From UBA5536 sp964592595 (GTDB lineage Bacteria > Bacteroidota > Bacteroidia > Bacteroidales > F082), in contig CAZQFH010000015.1 in NCBI GenBank assembly GCA_964592595.1, forward strand, positions 1-64,000: 64,000 nucleotides of DNA, given 5' to 3'. The notes under the pieces are model-generated. The model was given only the letters and a program-made list of their open reading frames with translations. It ran no database searches and was not told where the DNA came from. How positions within the stretch are numbered: position 1 is the stretch's first letter; each line of letters opens with the position of its first letter. Positions 36,547 to 45,749 of the stretch are shown one piece after another. Both the position numbers and the translations under genes were made by a program.

Positions 36547-37767
36547 TTAATAAAAAGCAGCCAGCAACAATTCCAGGTGATGAAAAGGTAGCCGGTGCAA
36601 TTGGGCGATATAATGATTTGTAAGTTTACCGTTGAAAGCGTAAACACCTTTTGCGAATGCCCGGTCGGATTGCAGATAAGCTTGCATCCCGCCATACTCA
36701 GCAATCTGCAGCAGGAGCGGTGTAAAAAAATTATTAAAAGCTATTGAAGCCGTTCGTGGAACGCGCGAAGCCATATTTGGAACGGCATAATGTGTTACGC
36801 CATTTTCCTGAAATACCGGATTTTGATGTGTGGTTGGCCGGCTTGTTTCGAAGCACCCACCCTGATCGATGCTCACATCAATAATCACTGCACCTGCTTT
36901 CATTTTTTCGACCATCAACGCACTAATCAAGCAGGGCGTGTTGCCGCTGTTAGCGTGTTTTGCTGCAACCACAACATCAGCAGTTTGCAAGGCATCGCCT
37001 ATCAGATCGGGTTGCAAAGCCGAAGTAAACACACGCTGTCCCAAATTGTTTTGAAGGGTTCTGAGCTTATACATGGAATTGTCAAAAACCTTGACCAGAC
37101 AGCCCATTCCCAAAAATCCACGAGCCGCAAACTCAGCCACATTGCCTGATCCGATAATCACTACCTCGGTAGGAGCCACGCCAGGAAAACCTCCCAACAT
37201 CTTGCCTTTGCCAAAATCCGGATGACACAAATATTCAGCAGCAACCACAACACATAGGTTACCAATGATCTCGCTCATGGATCGCAACAAAGGCAAGGCG
37301 CCTGATTTGTCCTGAATGTGCTCATAGGCAAGAGCAACTATTTTTTGCTTTAAAAGCAACTCAAACCATTCGCGGCTTTGAGAAGTTTGTTGCAAAACAG
37401 AAAACAAAGTCTTCCCTTTAGAAATCCATGAAAGCTCCTCTAAATCGGGTGGAGCCACCTTGAGAATGAGATCGGTCTGGTAAATTTCCCGAGCCTCGTC
37501 AACAATCGTCGCTCCTGCTTCAGCATATTCATGATCGCTGTATTGGGCGAATTTTCCTGCACCACGCTGCACTATTACCTGATTTCCGTGATCGGTGAGC
37601 AAACGAACACCATCCGGAATCAAAGCGATTCTCCTTTCGTCAGCCTTTCTCTCGGCCGGAATCCCAATTTTAAGGTGATTTTTCTTTAAAGCCGTTTCAA
37701 GTTTTTCTTCCTGAGGCATCAAACTATGGCTGCCTGCAAATCGGATAAATTGGTTTTCCTGCGACAT
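36547..37767 (-). CDS. ald: Alanine dehydrogenase family protein
   Basis: A 406-residue member of the alanine dehydrogenase/pyridine-nucleotide transhydrogenase alpha family. The N-terminal substrate domain starts KIGIPAERKADERRIALIPDGVRLL. The Rossmann motif VVIIGSGNVAEFAARGFLGMG is in the middle, followed by DVSIDQGGCFETSRPTTH and YAVPNMASRVPRTASIAFNN. It would interconvert L-alanine and pyruvate/ammonia with NAD+. The protein is somewhat longer at the N-terminus than the classical 370-residue enzyme. It lies six bases after tsaE, in a tsaE-ald order I recall from other Bacteroidota. Confidence 0.88.
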   Translation of the reverse strand: MSQENQFIRFAGSHSLMPQEEKLETALKKNHLKIGIPAERKADERRIALIPDGVRLLTDHGNQVIVQRGAGKFAQYSDHEYAEAGATIVDEAREIYQTDLILKVAPPDLEELSWISKGKTLFSVLQQTSQSREWFELLLKQKIVALAYEHIQDKSGALPLLRSMSEIIGNLCVVVAAEYLCHPDFGKGKMLGGFPGVAPTEVVIIGSGNVAEFAARGFLGMGCLVKVFDNSMYKLRTLQNNLGQRVFTSALQPDLIGDALQTADVVVAAKHANSGNTPCLISALMVEKMKAGAVIIDVSIDQGGCFETSRPTTHQNPVFQENGVTHYAVPNMASRVPRTASIAFNNFFTPLLLQIAEYGGMQAYLQSDRAFAKGVYAFNGKLTNHYIAQLHRLPFHHLELLLAAFY

Positions 37768-37773
37768 AAGCTA

Positions 37774-38211
37774 TTATCCTGCGATAAGTTGACAGTTAAT
37801 CATTCTGATTCCGGTCTCCTCATCAGGTTGAATATCAATTTTTACGTGTTTTTCAGGTAAAAGTTGCATTACCTTTTCCGGCCACTCAATCAGGCAGCAA
37901 TTGCCACTATAAAAATAATTTTCATATCCGATGTCAAAGGCCTCTTCAAGCTTATCGATGCGGTAAAAATCAAAGTGAAATAAAGACTCGCCTTTTTCCG
38001 TAAGGTATTCATTTACAAGCGAAAATGTTGGACTATTCACTTCATCTAAAACGCCCTGGAGCTTACAAAAAACTTTAATCAGGGATGTTTTTCCGGCTCC
38101 CATTGGCCCGTAAAATGCCATCACCGGATAATCGTTTTTATACTGTGCAAGCCAATTGGCAGCCGTATCTAACTCGTGGGGAGTGGCTGCCTTAAAGCGC
38201 TTCTGGTTCAT
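37774..38211 (-). CDS. tsaE: tRNA threonylcarbamoyladenosine ATPase TsaE
   Basis: This ATPase works with TsaB and TsaD in forming t6A37 on ANN-decoding tRNAs. It has 145 residues. The Walker A loop GPMGAGKTSL begins at residue 35, followed by VNSPTFSLVNEY and FHFDFYRI, with the Walker-B-like end LIEWPEK; all are family hallmarks. Its ATG overlaps the porX stop by four bases (ATGA), so the essential tRNA-modification gene is translationally coupled to the secretion regulator. Confidence 0.96.
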   Translation of the reverse strand: MNQKRFKAATPHELDTAANWLAQYKNDYPVMAFYGPMGAGKTSLIKVFCKLQGVLDEVNSPTFSLVNEYLTEKGESLFHFDFYRIDKLEEAFDIGYENYFYSGNCCLIEWPEKVMQLLPEKHVKIDIQPDEETGIRMINCQLIAG

Positions 38212-39776
38212 GACCTTTGCAATTTTGGTTTTAAGTGAATCACAGGTATTAACATTTCAAAAATCGAAATTCCACCATGTTGAAATGTATTTCTGTAGTA
38301 ATTTACGTAATAGTTATAATTGTTGGGGTAAGCAAAAAAATCGCTCGAACGGGCAAAGACATAAGCCGTACTCACATTTATTCTTGGCAAAAAAACATCT
38401 TCTGGATTTCTAACTTCAAAAACTTCTTTAGCATTAAATTTCAAGCTTTTACCATATTTATAACGTAAATTAGTATTTACATTTCTGTCGCCAAGAATTT
38501 TCACCGGATCTTTCACATATACCGATCCATGATCTGTTGTTAGCACTACCTCTGATTCTTTGCGGGCAATAAATCTGAGAATATCAAAAAGACTCGAGTG
38601 CTCGAACCACGACTTCATCAAAGACCTATAAGCAGCCTCATCTTCAGCCAATTCGCGAATCATTTCCATTTCAGTACGTGCGTGCGAAAGCATATCAACG
38701 AAATTATAAACAATCACGTTCAATTGATTATTCATCAGATTCGACATGTTTTCGGCCAATTTTTTACCAGCATTGAGGTTGAGTACTTTATTGTAGGAAA
38801 ACCTGATGTCCTTACCAAAACGTTTAAGCTGTTCGTGAAGGAGCTCAGCCTCAAACTGATTTTTCGTTCCCTCATCTTCTTCATCCGTCCAGTAAGTAGG
38901 ATACTTCTTGCGTATTTCGTTGGGCATAAGACCTGCAAAAAAAGCATTACGTGCATATTGCGTTGTAGTGGGTAATATACTGCAGTAGAGCTCATCACGA
39001 TCAACCCTGAAAAATTCTTCTATCATCGGCTGGATGGCCTTCCATTGGTCGTAGCGCAAATTATCGATGACAATCACAAAAAGTGGCTGCTGCTGACGCG
39101 CCAAATATGGGAACACCTTATCGCGCATCAAAGTATGCGAAAGCACTGGCTTATCCTCTGGGTCATCATTCAACCAGCTCACATAGTTTTTTTCGACAAA
39201 ACGCGAAAACTGCAAGTTGGCCTCGTCTTTTTGCATATTCAGCACTTCGATGATGCCCGGGTCGGCAGCTTTTTCAAGCTCCAACTCCCATCGCACAAGG
39301 CGCTTATAAATTTCTGTCCACTCCTCAAAACTAAGTTGATTGTTTAGCTCCATCCCGATATTCCTAAACTCCTGTTGATAGGTCATGGTAGATTTTTCGC
39401 TAACCAGTTTTCTATTTTCCAGGTTACGTTTCAAGCTTAGCAAAATCTGATTCGGTTTCACAGGCTTGATCAGGTAATCGGCGATATTACTTCCAATAGC
39501 ATCTTCCATGATAGATTCTTCCTCGCTTTTGGTAATCATCACCACTGGAAGGTTCGGAAACTCAGCCTTTATTTTTTCGAGTGTTTCAATACCTGAAAGT
39601 CCGGGCATATTTTCATCCAAAAATACGATATCCAATGGTTCGGCGCGGACGATATCGAGCGCTTCGTCGCCATTGTTGATCGCAATCACTTCATAACCTT
39701 TTTGTTCCAGAAACAGGATGTGAGGTTTTAGCACGTCAATTTCATCATCAGCCCATAAAATTCTTATCTTGTCCAT
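38208..39776 (-). CDS. porX: T9SS response regulator PorX (receiver + PglZ)
   Basis: A 522-residue two-domain protein. The receiver domain is about 1-120 with acidic pocket D10/D11, phosphoacceptor D54 in FLDENMPGLSG, and conserved ITKSE. A helical linker follows, then a PglZ/alkaline-phosphatase-superfamily domain about 205-515 with FVIVIDNLRYDQW, SILPTTTQYARN and VVLTTDHGSVYV. PorX is the response regulator of the PorXY system that controls T9SS genes in Porphyromonas and Flavobacterium, and its PglZ domain is reported to act on oligonucleotides. The partner kinase PorY is not in the window. Three T9SS cargo genes lie 11-20 kb away. Confidence 0.93.
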   Translation of the reverse strand: MDKIRILWADDEIDVLKPHILFLEQKGYEVIAINNGDEALDIVRAEPLDIVFLDENMPGLSGIETLEKIKAEFPNLPVVMITKSEEESIMEDAIGSNIADYLIKPVKPNQILLSLKRNLENRKLVSEKSTMTYQQEFRNIGMELNNQLSFEEWTEIYKRLVRWELELEKAADPGIIEVLNMQKDEANLQFSRFVEKNYVSWLNDDPEDKPVLSHTLMRDKVFPYLARQQQPLFVIVIDNLRYDQWKAIQPMIEEFFRVDRDELYCSILPTTTQYARNAFFAGLMPNEIRKKYPTYWTDEEDEGTKNQFEAELLHEQLKRFGKDIRFSYNKVLNLNAGKKLAENMSNLMNNQLNVIVYNFVDMLSHARTEMEMIRELAEDEAAYRSLMKSWFEHSSLFDILRFIARKESEVVLTTDHGSVYVKDPVKILGDRNVNTNLRYKYGKSLKFNAKEVFEVRNPEDVFLPRINVSTAYVFARSSDFFAYPNNYNYYVNYYRNTFQHGGISIFEMLIPVIHLKPKLQRS

Positions 39777-39911
39777 AAATCTAGCTTTTTATTTTTTCGG
39801 AAAATCAATTGGGTAAAGATGTTGACGATAAGTGTATTTTTGTTGTTAAATGCATAAAACGTTACTTTTATTGTGGCGTCCTGCGTGATTTGCACAAAAT
39901 TAACAATAATT

Positions 39912-41195
39912 ATGCCCTCGAACAGCGTCAACAAAAAGAAAATCTTCAACGATCCGGTTTACGGATTCATTAGCATTCCTGACGAACTGCATTTTGACTT
40001 GATCGAACATCCTTATTTTCAGCGCTTGCGCAGAATCAAACAGCTCGGACTCACACATCTGGTTTATCCGGGTGCATTGCATACCCGTTTTCATCACAGC
40101 CTGGGCACCATGCACCTGATGCAGCAAGCTATTCAGCTTTTACGCAATAAAGGTTATGCCATCAGCGATCAGGAAAAACAAGCTGCATCACTGGCCATTC
40201 TGCTACACGACATTGGCCATGGACCTTATTCGCATACCCTGGAAAACACCATTATCCAAGGCATTTCTCATGAGCAAATGTCGCGGGTTTTAATACAAAA
40301 TCTTAATACAGAAACTTCGGGTTTATTAGATGAAGCATTGGCCATTTTTGATGGAAATCATCCCAAAAAGTTTTTAAGTAAGCTGGTTTCGAGTCAGTTG
40401 GATATGGATCGCATGGACTACCTGAAGCGTGATAGTTTTTTTACAGGCGTTACCGAAGGCAATATCAATGCCGACCGACTGCTGGCCATGCTGGAAGTGG
40501 TGGACAATGAACTGGCTATTCAGGCTAAAGGCATTTATTCTGTCGAAAAATTTATAGTAGCCCGCAGGCTGATGTATTGGCAGGTATATCTGCACAAAAC
40601 CGTGCTAAGTGCCGAGCATATGCTGATGAACGCCCTCTTGCGTGCGCGCGAAATAGTTGATCAGCTCAAAGCCATTACACCTGAACCGCTTTACTATTTT
40701 TTGCCCAAACAGGAAAAACAGCTTGATTTTGTCGAACAGCCTCAAACAATGTTACAATACAGCCGATTGGACGATTTTGATGTATTTTCAGCGCTCAAAT
40801 CGTGGAGTAGGCATCCCGACAAAGTGCTCAGCATGCTTAGTGAAGGAATTGTGAATCGCAAACTGTTCAAGGTGGTTATAACCGACAAAGCCTTTGATGA
40901 AACCCTGCTCGAAAATTTACTTGACGCAATTGTAAAGCATACCGGGCTTAATACAACTGAGTCTAAATACCTGATGATCACAGGCAAAACAGCAAATCAC
41001 GCCTACCACCCGCAACAAGCACGTATCAATATTGTGTATAAAGACGGCAGCATCAAAGATATTTCAGAGGCATCTGATCAGCTTAATATCAGCGTTTTAT
41101 CTCATCCTGTGACCAAATATTTCCTTTGTTTTCCGAAGGATATTCCATTGGTTAAGATTAAAAATAATCTTCTTAAAGACCTTTATCGGTATTGA
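39912..41195 (+). CDS. HD-domain phosphohydrolase (dGTPase/SAMHD1-like)
   Basis: A 427-residue cytosolic metal-dependent phosphohydrolase. The HD motif is split between HTRFHHSLG near residue 50 and LLHDIGHGPYSHTLE about 97-111, with a downstream Asp in SSQLDMDRMDYLKRD, as in dNTP triphosphohydrolases. The precise substrate is unknown. ATG 39912 is chosen over the upstream in-frame codon at 39873 because the protein family begins close to KKKIFNDPVYGFI. It diverges from porX across about 135 bases. Confidence 0.88.
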   Translation: MPSNSVNKKKIFNDPVYGFISIPDELHFDLIEHPYFQRLRRIKQLGLTHLVYPGALHTRFHHSLGTMHLMQQAIQLLRNKGYAISDQEKQAASLAILLHDIGHGPYSHTLENTIIQGISHEQMSRVLIQNLNTETSGLLDEALAIFDGNHPKKFLSKLVSSQLDMDRMDYLKRDSFFTGVTEGNINADRLLAMLEVVDNELAIQAKGIYSVEKFIVARRLMYWQVYLHKTVLSAEHMLMNALLRAREIVDQLKAITPEPLYYFLPKQEKQLDFVEQPQTMLQYSRLDDFDVFSALKSWSRHPDKVLSMLSEGIVNRKLFKVVITDKAFDETLLENLLDAIVKHTGLNTTESKYLMITGKTANHAYHPQQARINIVYKDGSIKDISEASDQLNISVLSHPVTKYFLCFPKDIPLVKIKNNLLKDLYRY

Positions 41196-41200
41196 TAAGC

Positions 41201-41413
41201 TATGGCAAGACCCCTAAGAAAACCTGACCAATCAGGATAAACTTTTTCATCATTTGATTCTACTAAAATCGCTTTTCTATTTCCACTAAGGTGAAAATGC
41301 CCAATATACACCTGAATAGAATAACCAACCAAGAACTTTAGTAAAAAATTCATTATTCGGTATGAAACACTAAACCCCTGTTCTACATTAAATTGAATGA
41401 TATAACTTCGAGT
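41201..41413 (-). pseudogene. Possible gene remnant or small ORF in the 450-base gap
   Basis: The minus strand is open from 41413 to a TAG at 41201-41203. It encodes about 70 residues of protein-like composition, including EQGFSVSYRIMNF and RKAILVESNDEKVYPDW; an internal ATG at 41351-41353 would give a 50-residue peptide. A second open stretch in another frame, 41433-41600 (56 codons, for example KITIPRGQWFYNSFKLEM), lies just upstream. Together they could be a frameshifted remnant, but chance open frames in AT-rich DNA are not excluded. No family was recognised. Confidence 0.28.
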
Positions 41414-41493
41414 TTATCCTCTGTAATGACTACATTTCCAATTTGAAGGAATTATAGAACCATTGACCCCTTGGGATCGTTATCTTAAACTCT

Positions 41494-41541
41494 AAAGCCA
41501 GCTTTATAATCCCTGTTTGGAATTGTAAAGCCGGCCTTTTT
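41494..41541. terminator. Imperfect hairpin, possible terminator of the HD gene
   Basis: AAAGCCAGCTTTATAAT (from 41494) pairs with ATTGTAAAGCCGGC (41522-41535) apart from a wobble and a mismatch, around an 11-base loop, and CTTTTT follows. It lies 300 bases past the HD gene stop, and its orientation suits plus-strand transcripts. The rest of the 41196-41645 gap holds only the possible ORF remnant. Confidence 0.4.
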
Positions 41542-41645
41542 GAGCCAAAAAGTGGCTTAGGTTTATAGCTATCCAAAATTATCTCAAGATTAATAACAAG
41601 CTATACTTGACTAAAGATAAGAAAGCCATATAAATCCGAAAATTT

Positions 41646-43454
41646 CTATAACTGCACAAAATCGAGTCCCAGCATTTTGATTTTCTCCTCTTCAGGCCTT
41701 GACGACTTGGGATTCCAACCTCTTTCTGCATAGTATTCATCCATTATCAGTTCAAATTCAGCTCTGCTGATCAGCACGTCTTTTTGCGGTCCAATGGTGT
41801 GCGCATCCTTGAAAAATCTTTCAGGTAAAACATCATCCTGCCTATTGAATCCTTCCCGAAAATTCATCAATTTTTCAAGGTTAAAAATACGTTCGCCCAC
41901 CTTGTCGTAGTCCGATATGGAAATATTACTGTCGGTAATTGCATTGATCAGCATTGCCGGATGCAAGTCGTCACGATACCAGGAAGCAGCAAAACTGCAA
42001 ATACCAACCGAGTCACGTAAAGCACTTTGATCCTGACCTTTAGGCTTGCCACCATTCATATGACAGGCGCCTCTGTTGGCCGTGGTATACGACATTCCAA
42101 TACTCTTTGCATAACCGTTCACATTCCAGGCAGCCAGCTCATGACCTTTAACATGTATAGCAAAATCGGAACTATGCTGACCAATGAGCTCCGCCAGGTG
42201 ACGTACCCCTTGTGAAGCCACCCTGCCAACGCCTTCCATGCGACCAATTTTGTGAATCATTTCCAAGGCAGGCGCAACTTGTCCCCACTGCAACTCAATC
42301 CCATCAAGAAAATCGTTTGTAATAAGTCCTTTTTCGCGGCATTCGGTCAGGAAACCTAATACATTTCCAAGGCTGATGATATCAATTCCGTAATCATCAG
42401 CTAGTTCAATAAGGGTATGCAGGCCATTCAGGTCATCGATCATAAGGTTAGCACCCAGCATGGTACCTGTTTCATATTCAATACCTTCGTGCACAACACC
42501 TCCGTAAGCTCCTTTTGCAAAACCGCTCTTTTTGCATGCCAACTGACAGGCATAGCAAGCAAGATCACGTTTCCATACTTGCTGACGTGCAGCATCAGCA
42601 TTGATATTTTTTACGCCCACAAAACTACCTTCTGCATAGTTTTTAACCGCCTGGCTGCCACGATTCGACGAAAATTCAATAGCATTGGCAGTACCTCCGT
42701 ATCGCCAATCGTTTTTTGACTCGCTATCAGCCATGAATGAAACCCTGGTCTTTTTTAGTAAATCTGTATATGCTTTATGACGACCTATCGGTGGCATTCC
42801 TGTACCCCTTACAGCAATTGCTTTCAATCTTTTAGACCCCATTACGCTGCCTGTTCCACCACGTCCGGCAGCTCTGGCGGCAGTATTTAAAACACTGCCA
42901 AACAATACGCCATGCTCTGCTCCCGGACCAATGTAAGCCGTTTCGAAACGTCTGTCGCCAAGCTCATCCATAATGGCTTTGTCAAAATCATTGGTTCCCA
43001 TACCCCAAAACTTCTCTGCATCGCGCAGTTCAGACCGATCATCTTCAATAAAGAGGTAAACCGGTTTTTCTGACTTACCCGTTACAACAATAGCATCGTA
43101 GCCTGCAAACTTGATCTCTGGGCCAATAAAACCACCCATATTGCTGTAACTAACTGTAGAGGCATATGTCGATTTTTTCTTAAAAGGACTTGTTATTGGT
43201 GATTTGGTTACCATACATGTTCTTGAAGCTGAAGGGAAAGGAAACCCACAGAGCAAACCCGGAACAAAAAGTAATGGATTTTCGGGGCTGAAAGGATCAG
43301 TGCCAGAACCAGGCAAATAATCGTATAATAAACGCATACCTAAACCCCTTCCTCCAAAAAAAGCTTCAAAATATGATTCAGGGATTGCTCGTCTGCTGAT
43401 GGTTCGTGTTGTGAGGTCAACTTCAAGCAACTGACCATTTATGCCAAATTTCAT
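41646..43454 (-). CDS. Aldehyde ferredoxin oxidoreductase family protein (tungsto/molybdopterin)
   Basis: A 602-residue enzyme of the AOR family, which holds a bis-tungstopterin and one [4Fe-4S] cluster and oxidises aldehydes or reduces acids with ferredoxin. N-terminal block: FFGGRGLGMRLLYDYLPG and PSASRTCMVTKSPITSPF. Pterin-contact block: AARAAGRGGTGSVMGSKRLKAIAVRG. Cluster ligands are C300, C303 and C307 (CYACQLAC) and C486 in VGICSFA. No signal peptide. It follows an iron-sulfur protein gene with an export-type N-terminus after 11 bases, so the two form a complex or electron-transfer pair. No pterin-biosynthesis genes are near. The substrate is unknown. Confidence 0.92.
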   Translation of the reverse strand: MKFGINGQLLEVDLTTRTISRRAIPESYFEAFFGGRGLGMRLLYDYLPGSGTDPFSPENPLLFVPGLLCGFPFPSASRTCMVTKSPITSPFKKKSTYASTVSYSNMGGFIGPEIKFAGYDAIVVTGKSEKPVYLFIEDDRSELRDAEKFWGMGTNDFDKAIMDELGDRRFETAYIGPGAEHGVLFGSVLNTAARAAGRGGTGSVMGSKRLKAIAVRGTGMPPIGRHKAYTDLLKKTRVSFMADSESKNDWRYGGTANAIEFSSNRGSQAVKNYAEGSFVGVKNINADAARQQVWKRDLACYACQLACKKSGFAKGAYGGVVHEGIEYETGTMLGANLMIDDLNGLHTLIELADDYGIDIISLGNVLGFLTECREKGLITNDFLDGIELQWGQVAPALEMIHKIGRMEGVGRVASQGVRHLAELIGQHSSDFAIHVKGHELAAWNVNGYAKSIGMSYTTANRGACHMNGGKPKGQDQSALRDSVGICSFAASWYRDDLHPAMLINAITDSNISISDYDKVGERIFNLEKLMNFREGFNRQDDVLPERFFKDAHTIGPQKDVLISRAEFELIMDEYYAERGWNPKSSRPEEEKIKMLGLDFVQL

Positions 43455-43465
43455 ACTATTGTCTG

Positions 43466-44116
43466 TTATTGGTAATAGGCTTCTGCCAATAATTGATTTA
43501 TTTTTTCCGGTGTCATCATGCGCAAAGGCATATCAGGTGTTATTTCCAGAAATGACAGCGCTTCGTAAGGGCAAAATTTCACGCATTGTGGGTTGCCCTG
43601 ACACAAGGTACACATACGTTGGGGCTGACCAAGATCATCAGGAAAGATAACACCTCCCCTTTCTTCGCGACAGGCATCGGCACAGCTTTGGCATCCAATA
43701 CACCTGTTCAAATCATTTTGTATGGTCTGAAATACATCATCACGATAAAGTGCTTTGCGACCGGTTACGGTGTCCGGTTTCACAGGGCATGCGGCAATAC
43801 ATGGTGCATCCTCGCACAGGAAACAAGTCACCGGAATATCAAGTGGTGGGTTAAAATGCCAAACCTTAATATTGGAAAAATCCGGATTTCCTGCTCCAGG
43901 TAATGCTTCACCTGCCACACTAACAGGATGATTACTGGCCGAACAAACGGCTTCGCAAGTGCGGCAACCAGTGCATTTTGAATAATCTATTACAATGGCC
44001 TTGATGCTGTTAGTGCCTGAAATTGAAAAAGTCATGAAACCTAACTGCGATGTTACTGCCACTCCTGCTGATCCAAGTAACATTCCTTTTATGAAGTCTT
44101 TTCTGCTAACTTTCAT
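43466..44116 (-). CDS. Four-cluster 4Fe-4S ferredoxin subunit with Tat-like leader
   Basis: A 216-residue electron-transfer protein. All 16 ligands of four [4Fe-4S] clusters are present: C48/51/54/58, C98/101/106/110, C139/142/145/149 and C169/172/178/182, in DmsB/HybA-like order. The N-terminus has SRKDFIKGMLLGSAGVAVTSQ, close to the twin-arginine consensus but with RK in place of RR. It is probably the electron partner of the AOR enzyme encoded next. If the leader works, the pair could be exported together by hitchhiking or be anchored at the membrane; otherwise both are cytosolic. The 303-base region upstream holds the promoters for both directions. Confidence 0.85.
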   Translation of the reverse strand: MKVSRKDFIKGMLLGSAGVAVTSQLGFMTFSISGTNSIKAIVIDYSKCTGCRTCEAVCSASNHPVSVAGEALPGAGNPDFSNIKVWHFNPPLDIPVTCFLCEDAPCIAACPVKPDTVTGRKALYRDDVFQTIQNDLNRCIGCQSCADACREERGGVIFPDDLGQPQRMCTLCQGNPQCVKFCPYEALSFLEITPDMPLRMMTPEKINQLLAEAYYQ

Positions 44117-44386
44117 ACGAAAAAGGTTTCTTCAAAAATAGGTATTATCCTGCATAGATCCCTATAAATTAACAGTTTAGAATCATTTTAAATAAGTGCT
44201 TCGACCCAAAAATTATATTTCACGAAGAAATTTAGACTGATGTTTGTGTATTTTCACAACTTATTTGGCTATTAACAAAGTCGTATCAATGGACAAAATG
44301 CGTAACAACTTTGAGTAACTTTTTGAATTTTATACTGATAGCAGAATCTATCGCATAAAAAATAAATGAAAGCAAAATAAATCACC

Positions 44387-44394
44387 TACTTTTG
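44387..44394 (+). promoter_or_regulatory. Candidate K+ channel promoter -7 box
   Basis: TACTTTTG matches TAnnTTTG, 26 bases before the TTG start at 44420. The rest of the 44117-44419 gap shows no other structure; no TAnnTTTG match was found for the minus-strand ferredoxin gene. Confidence 0.5.
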
Positions 44395-44419
44395 TCTCAA
44401 TAACTAACATTTTAACACC

Positions 44420-45433
44420 TTGAAAAGCACAAGCATTCATTTAATCAGGGGCGGCCTAATGCTCATCCTAATGATTATGATTGGCGTTTTTGGTTATTAT
44501 TTTATTGATGACTATCCGCTGGTGGATGCCATCTATATGACTGTTATCACAGTAAGCACGGTTGGTTTCGGCGAAGTTATACCTTTGTCGCATGCCGGAA
44601 AAATTTTCACTTCAATTCTCATTTTGGGCAGTTTAGGCGTTATCGCCTACTTTATCTCCGTATTCTCTCAGCAACTGGTTGAAATGCAGATGCACTTTCA
44701 CATTCCTGGCTACAATCAAAAATCAATTCAAAAAAAAATGGAAAATCATGTAATCGTTGTTGGATATGGGCGAAATGGACAGCAAGTTGCAGAGCAACTA
44801 ATAAGTTACAATGAAAAATTTGTTGTGATCGACCAAAGTCATGAAGTTGTAACAGATCACATCAACAGCAAGCTAAATTTTATCGAAGGTGATGCCACCA
44901 CTGATGAGGTACTCAACAAGGCAGGTATTCACACGGCAAAAGCATTGGTTACTTCACTTCCTCTTGATGCCGACAATTTGTTTGTAGCGCTCACTGCGCG
45001 CTCAATGAACCCATCATTAAAAATCATCAGCCGTGCAGCCAGCGAAAGTTCGGAGAAGAAGATGAAGATTGCAGGTGTGAACAGCGTCATCATGCCCGAA
45101 AAAGTGGGCGGAGCACATATGGCTACACTCGTGGCCAAACCAGATATTGTTGAGTTCTTAGATCATCTCACTATTCGCGATATTCACAGCACACAGATTT
45201 TTGAAATTATGAGCGATGATTTGCCTAAAAACCTACACACCAAACCCATTCGTGAGCTGGGAATAAGAGCTAGTTCGGGAGCTAATATCATCGGTTTTAA
45301 GGCGCCAGATGGCAGCTATACTTTAAATCCTTCGGCTAATACACCCATCATCGAAGGTTGTAAAATTTTTATCCTGGGAACCCCCGCACAGATTGACAAA
45401 ATGAAAAAATATTTGATCGGAAAATACAGTTAA
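44420..45433 (+). CDS. Potassium channel with RCK/TrkA domains
   Basis: A 337-residue membrane protein of the bacterial MthK/Kch type. Two helices (about 9-30 and 62-82) flank the pore loop with selectivity filter TVGFGE at 47-52, where TVGYGD is canonical. An RCK N-domain starts at about 107 (NHVIVVGYGRNGQQVAEQL, Rossmann-type) and an RCK-C/TrkA-C domain covers about 255-337. The start is a TTG at 44420, preceded by a good -7 box; no ATG fits as well. It gates K+ in response to a cytosolic ligand. It is monocistronic. Confidence 0.92.
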   Translation: MKSTSIHLIRGGLMLILMIMIGVFGYYFIDDYPLVDAIYMTVITVSTVGFGEVIPLSHAGKIFTSILILGSLGVIAYFISVFSQQLVEMQMHFHIPGYNQKSIQKKMENHVIVVGYGRNGQQVAEQLISYNEKFVVIDQSHEVVTDHINSKLNFIEGDATTDEVLNKAGIHTAKALVTSLPLDADNLFVALTARSMNPSLKIISRAASESSEKKMKIAGVNSVIMPEKVGGAHMATLVAKPDIVEFLDHLTIRDIHSTQIFEIMSDDLPKNLHTKPIRELGIRASSGANIIGFKAPDGSYTLNPSANTPIIEGCKIFILGTPAQIDKMKKYLIGKYS

Positions 45434-45749
45434 TCACGATAAAATTCACCATAAGTATCAGGAATCATAAATAAAACGATAATGATTTTATTCGTTTTCC
45501 CCGTCCTTAAAGGGAGTACAGAAAATCAAACAATCGCTTAAAAGCAGGGTTAAATAGTTGATATAATGTTAAATACTAAAATTATATTCATCAATCCTGA
45601 TACCCTTTAAATTTAAATCAGCTATGAGCACTTAATTTCAGATCTTGATCCAGATTTTGACCTGTAATTATGAATGCACGACAACTATAAGCTGCTCATA
45701 GTAACAATAATATTTGAGAACAGATGAATAAAATCTTAATTACCCAAGA
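45434..45749. other. Gene-free stretch after the K+ channel gene
   Basis: This is 316 AT-rich bases between convergent genes. I see two weak stems: AATAAAA...TTTTATT at about 45471-45493, and AATCTT...AAGATT at about 45732-45751 touching the bcp stop. No open frame of note, repeat or promoter was recognised. Confidence 0.5.

Noticed and set aside
45465..45500. AT stem AATAAAA/TTTTATT as a terminator of the K+ channel gene
   Set aside because: No GC pairs and no clear T tract; too weak to call.
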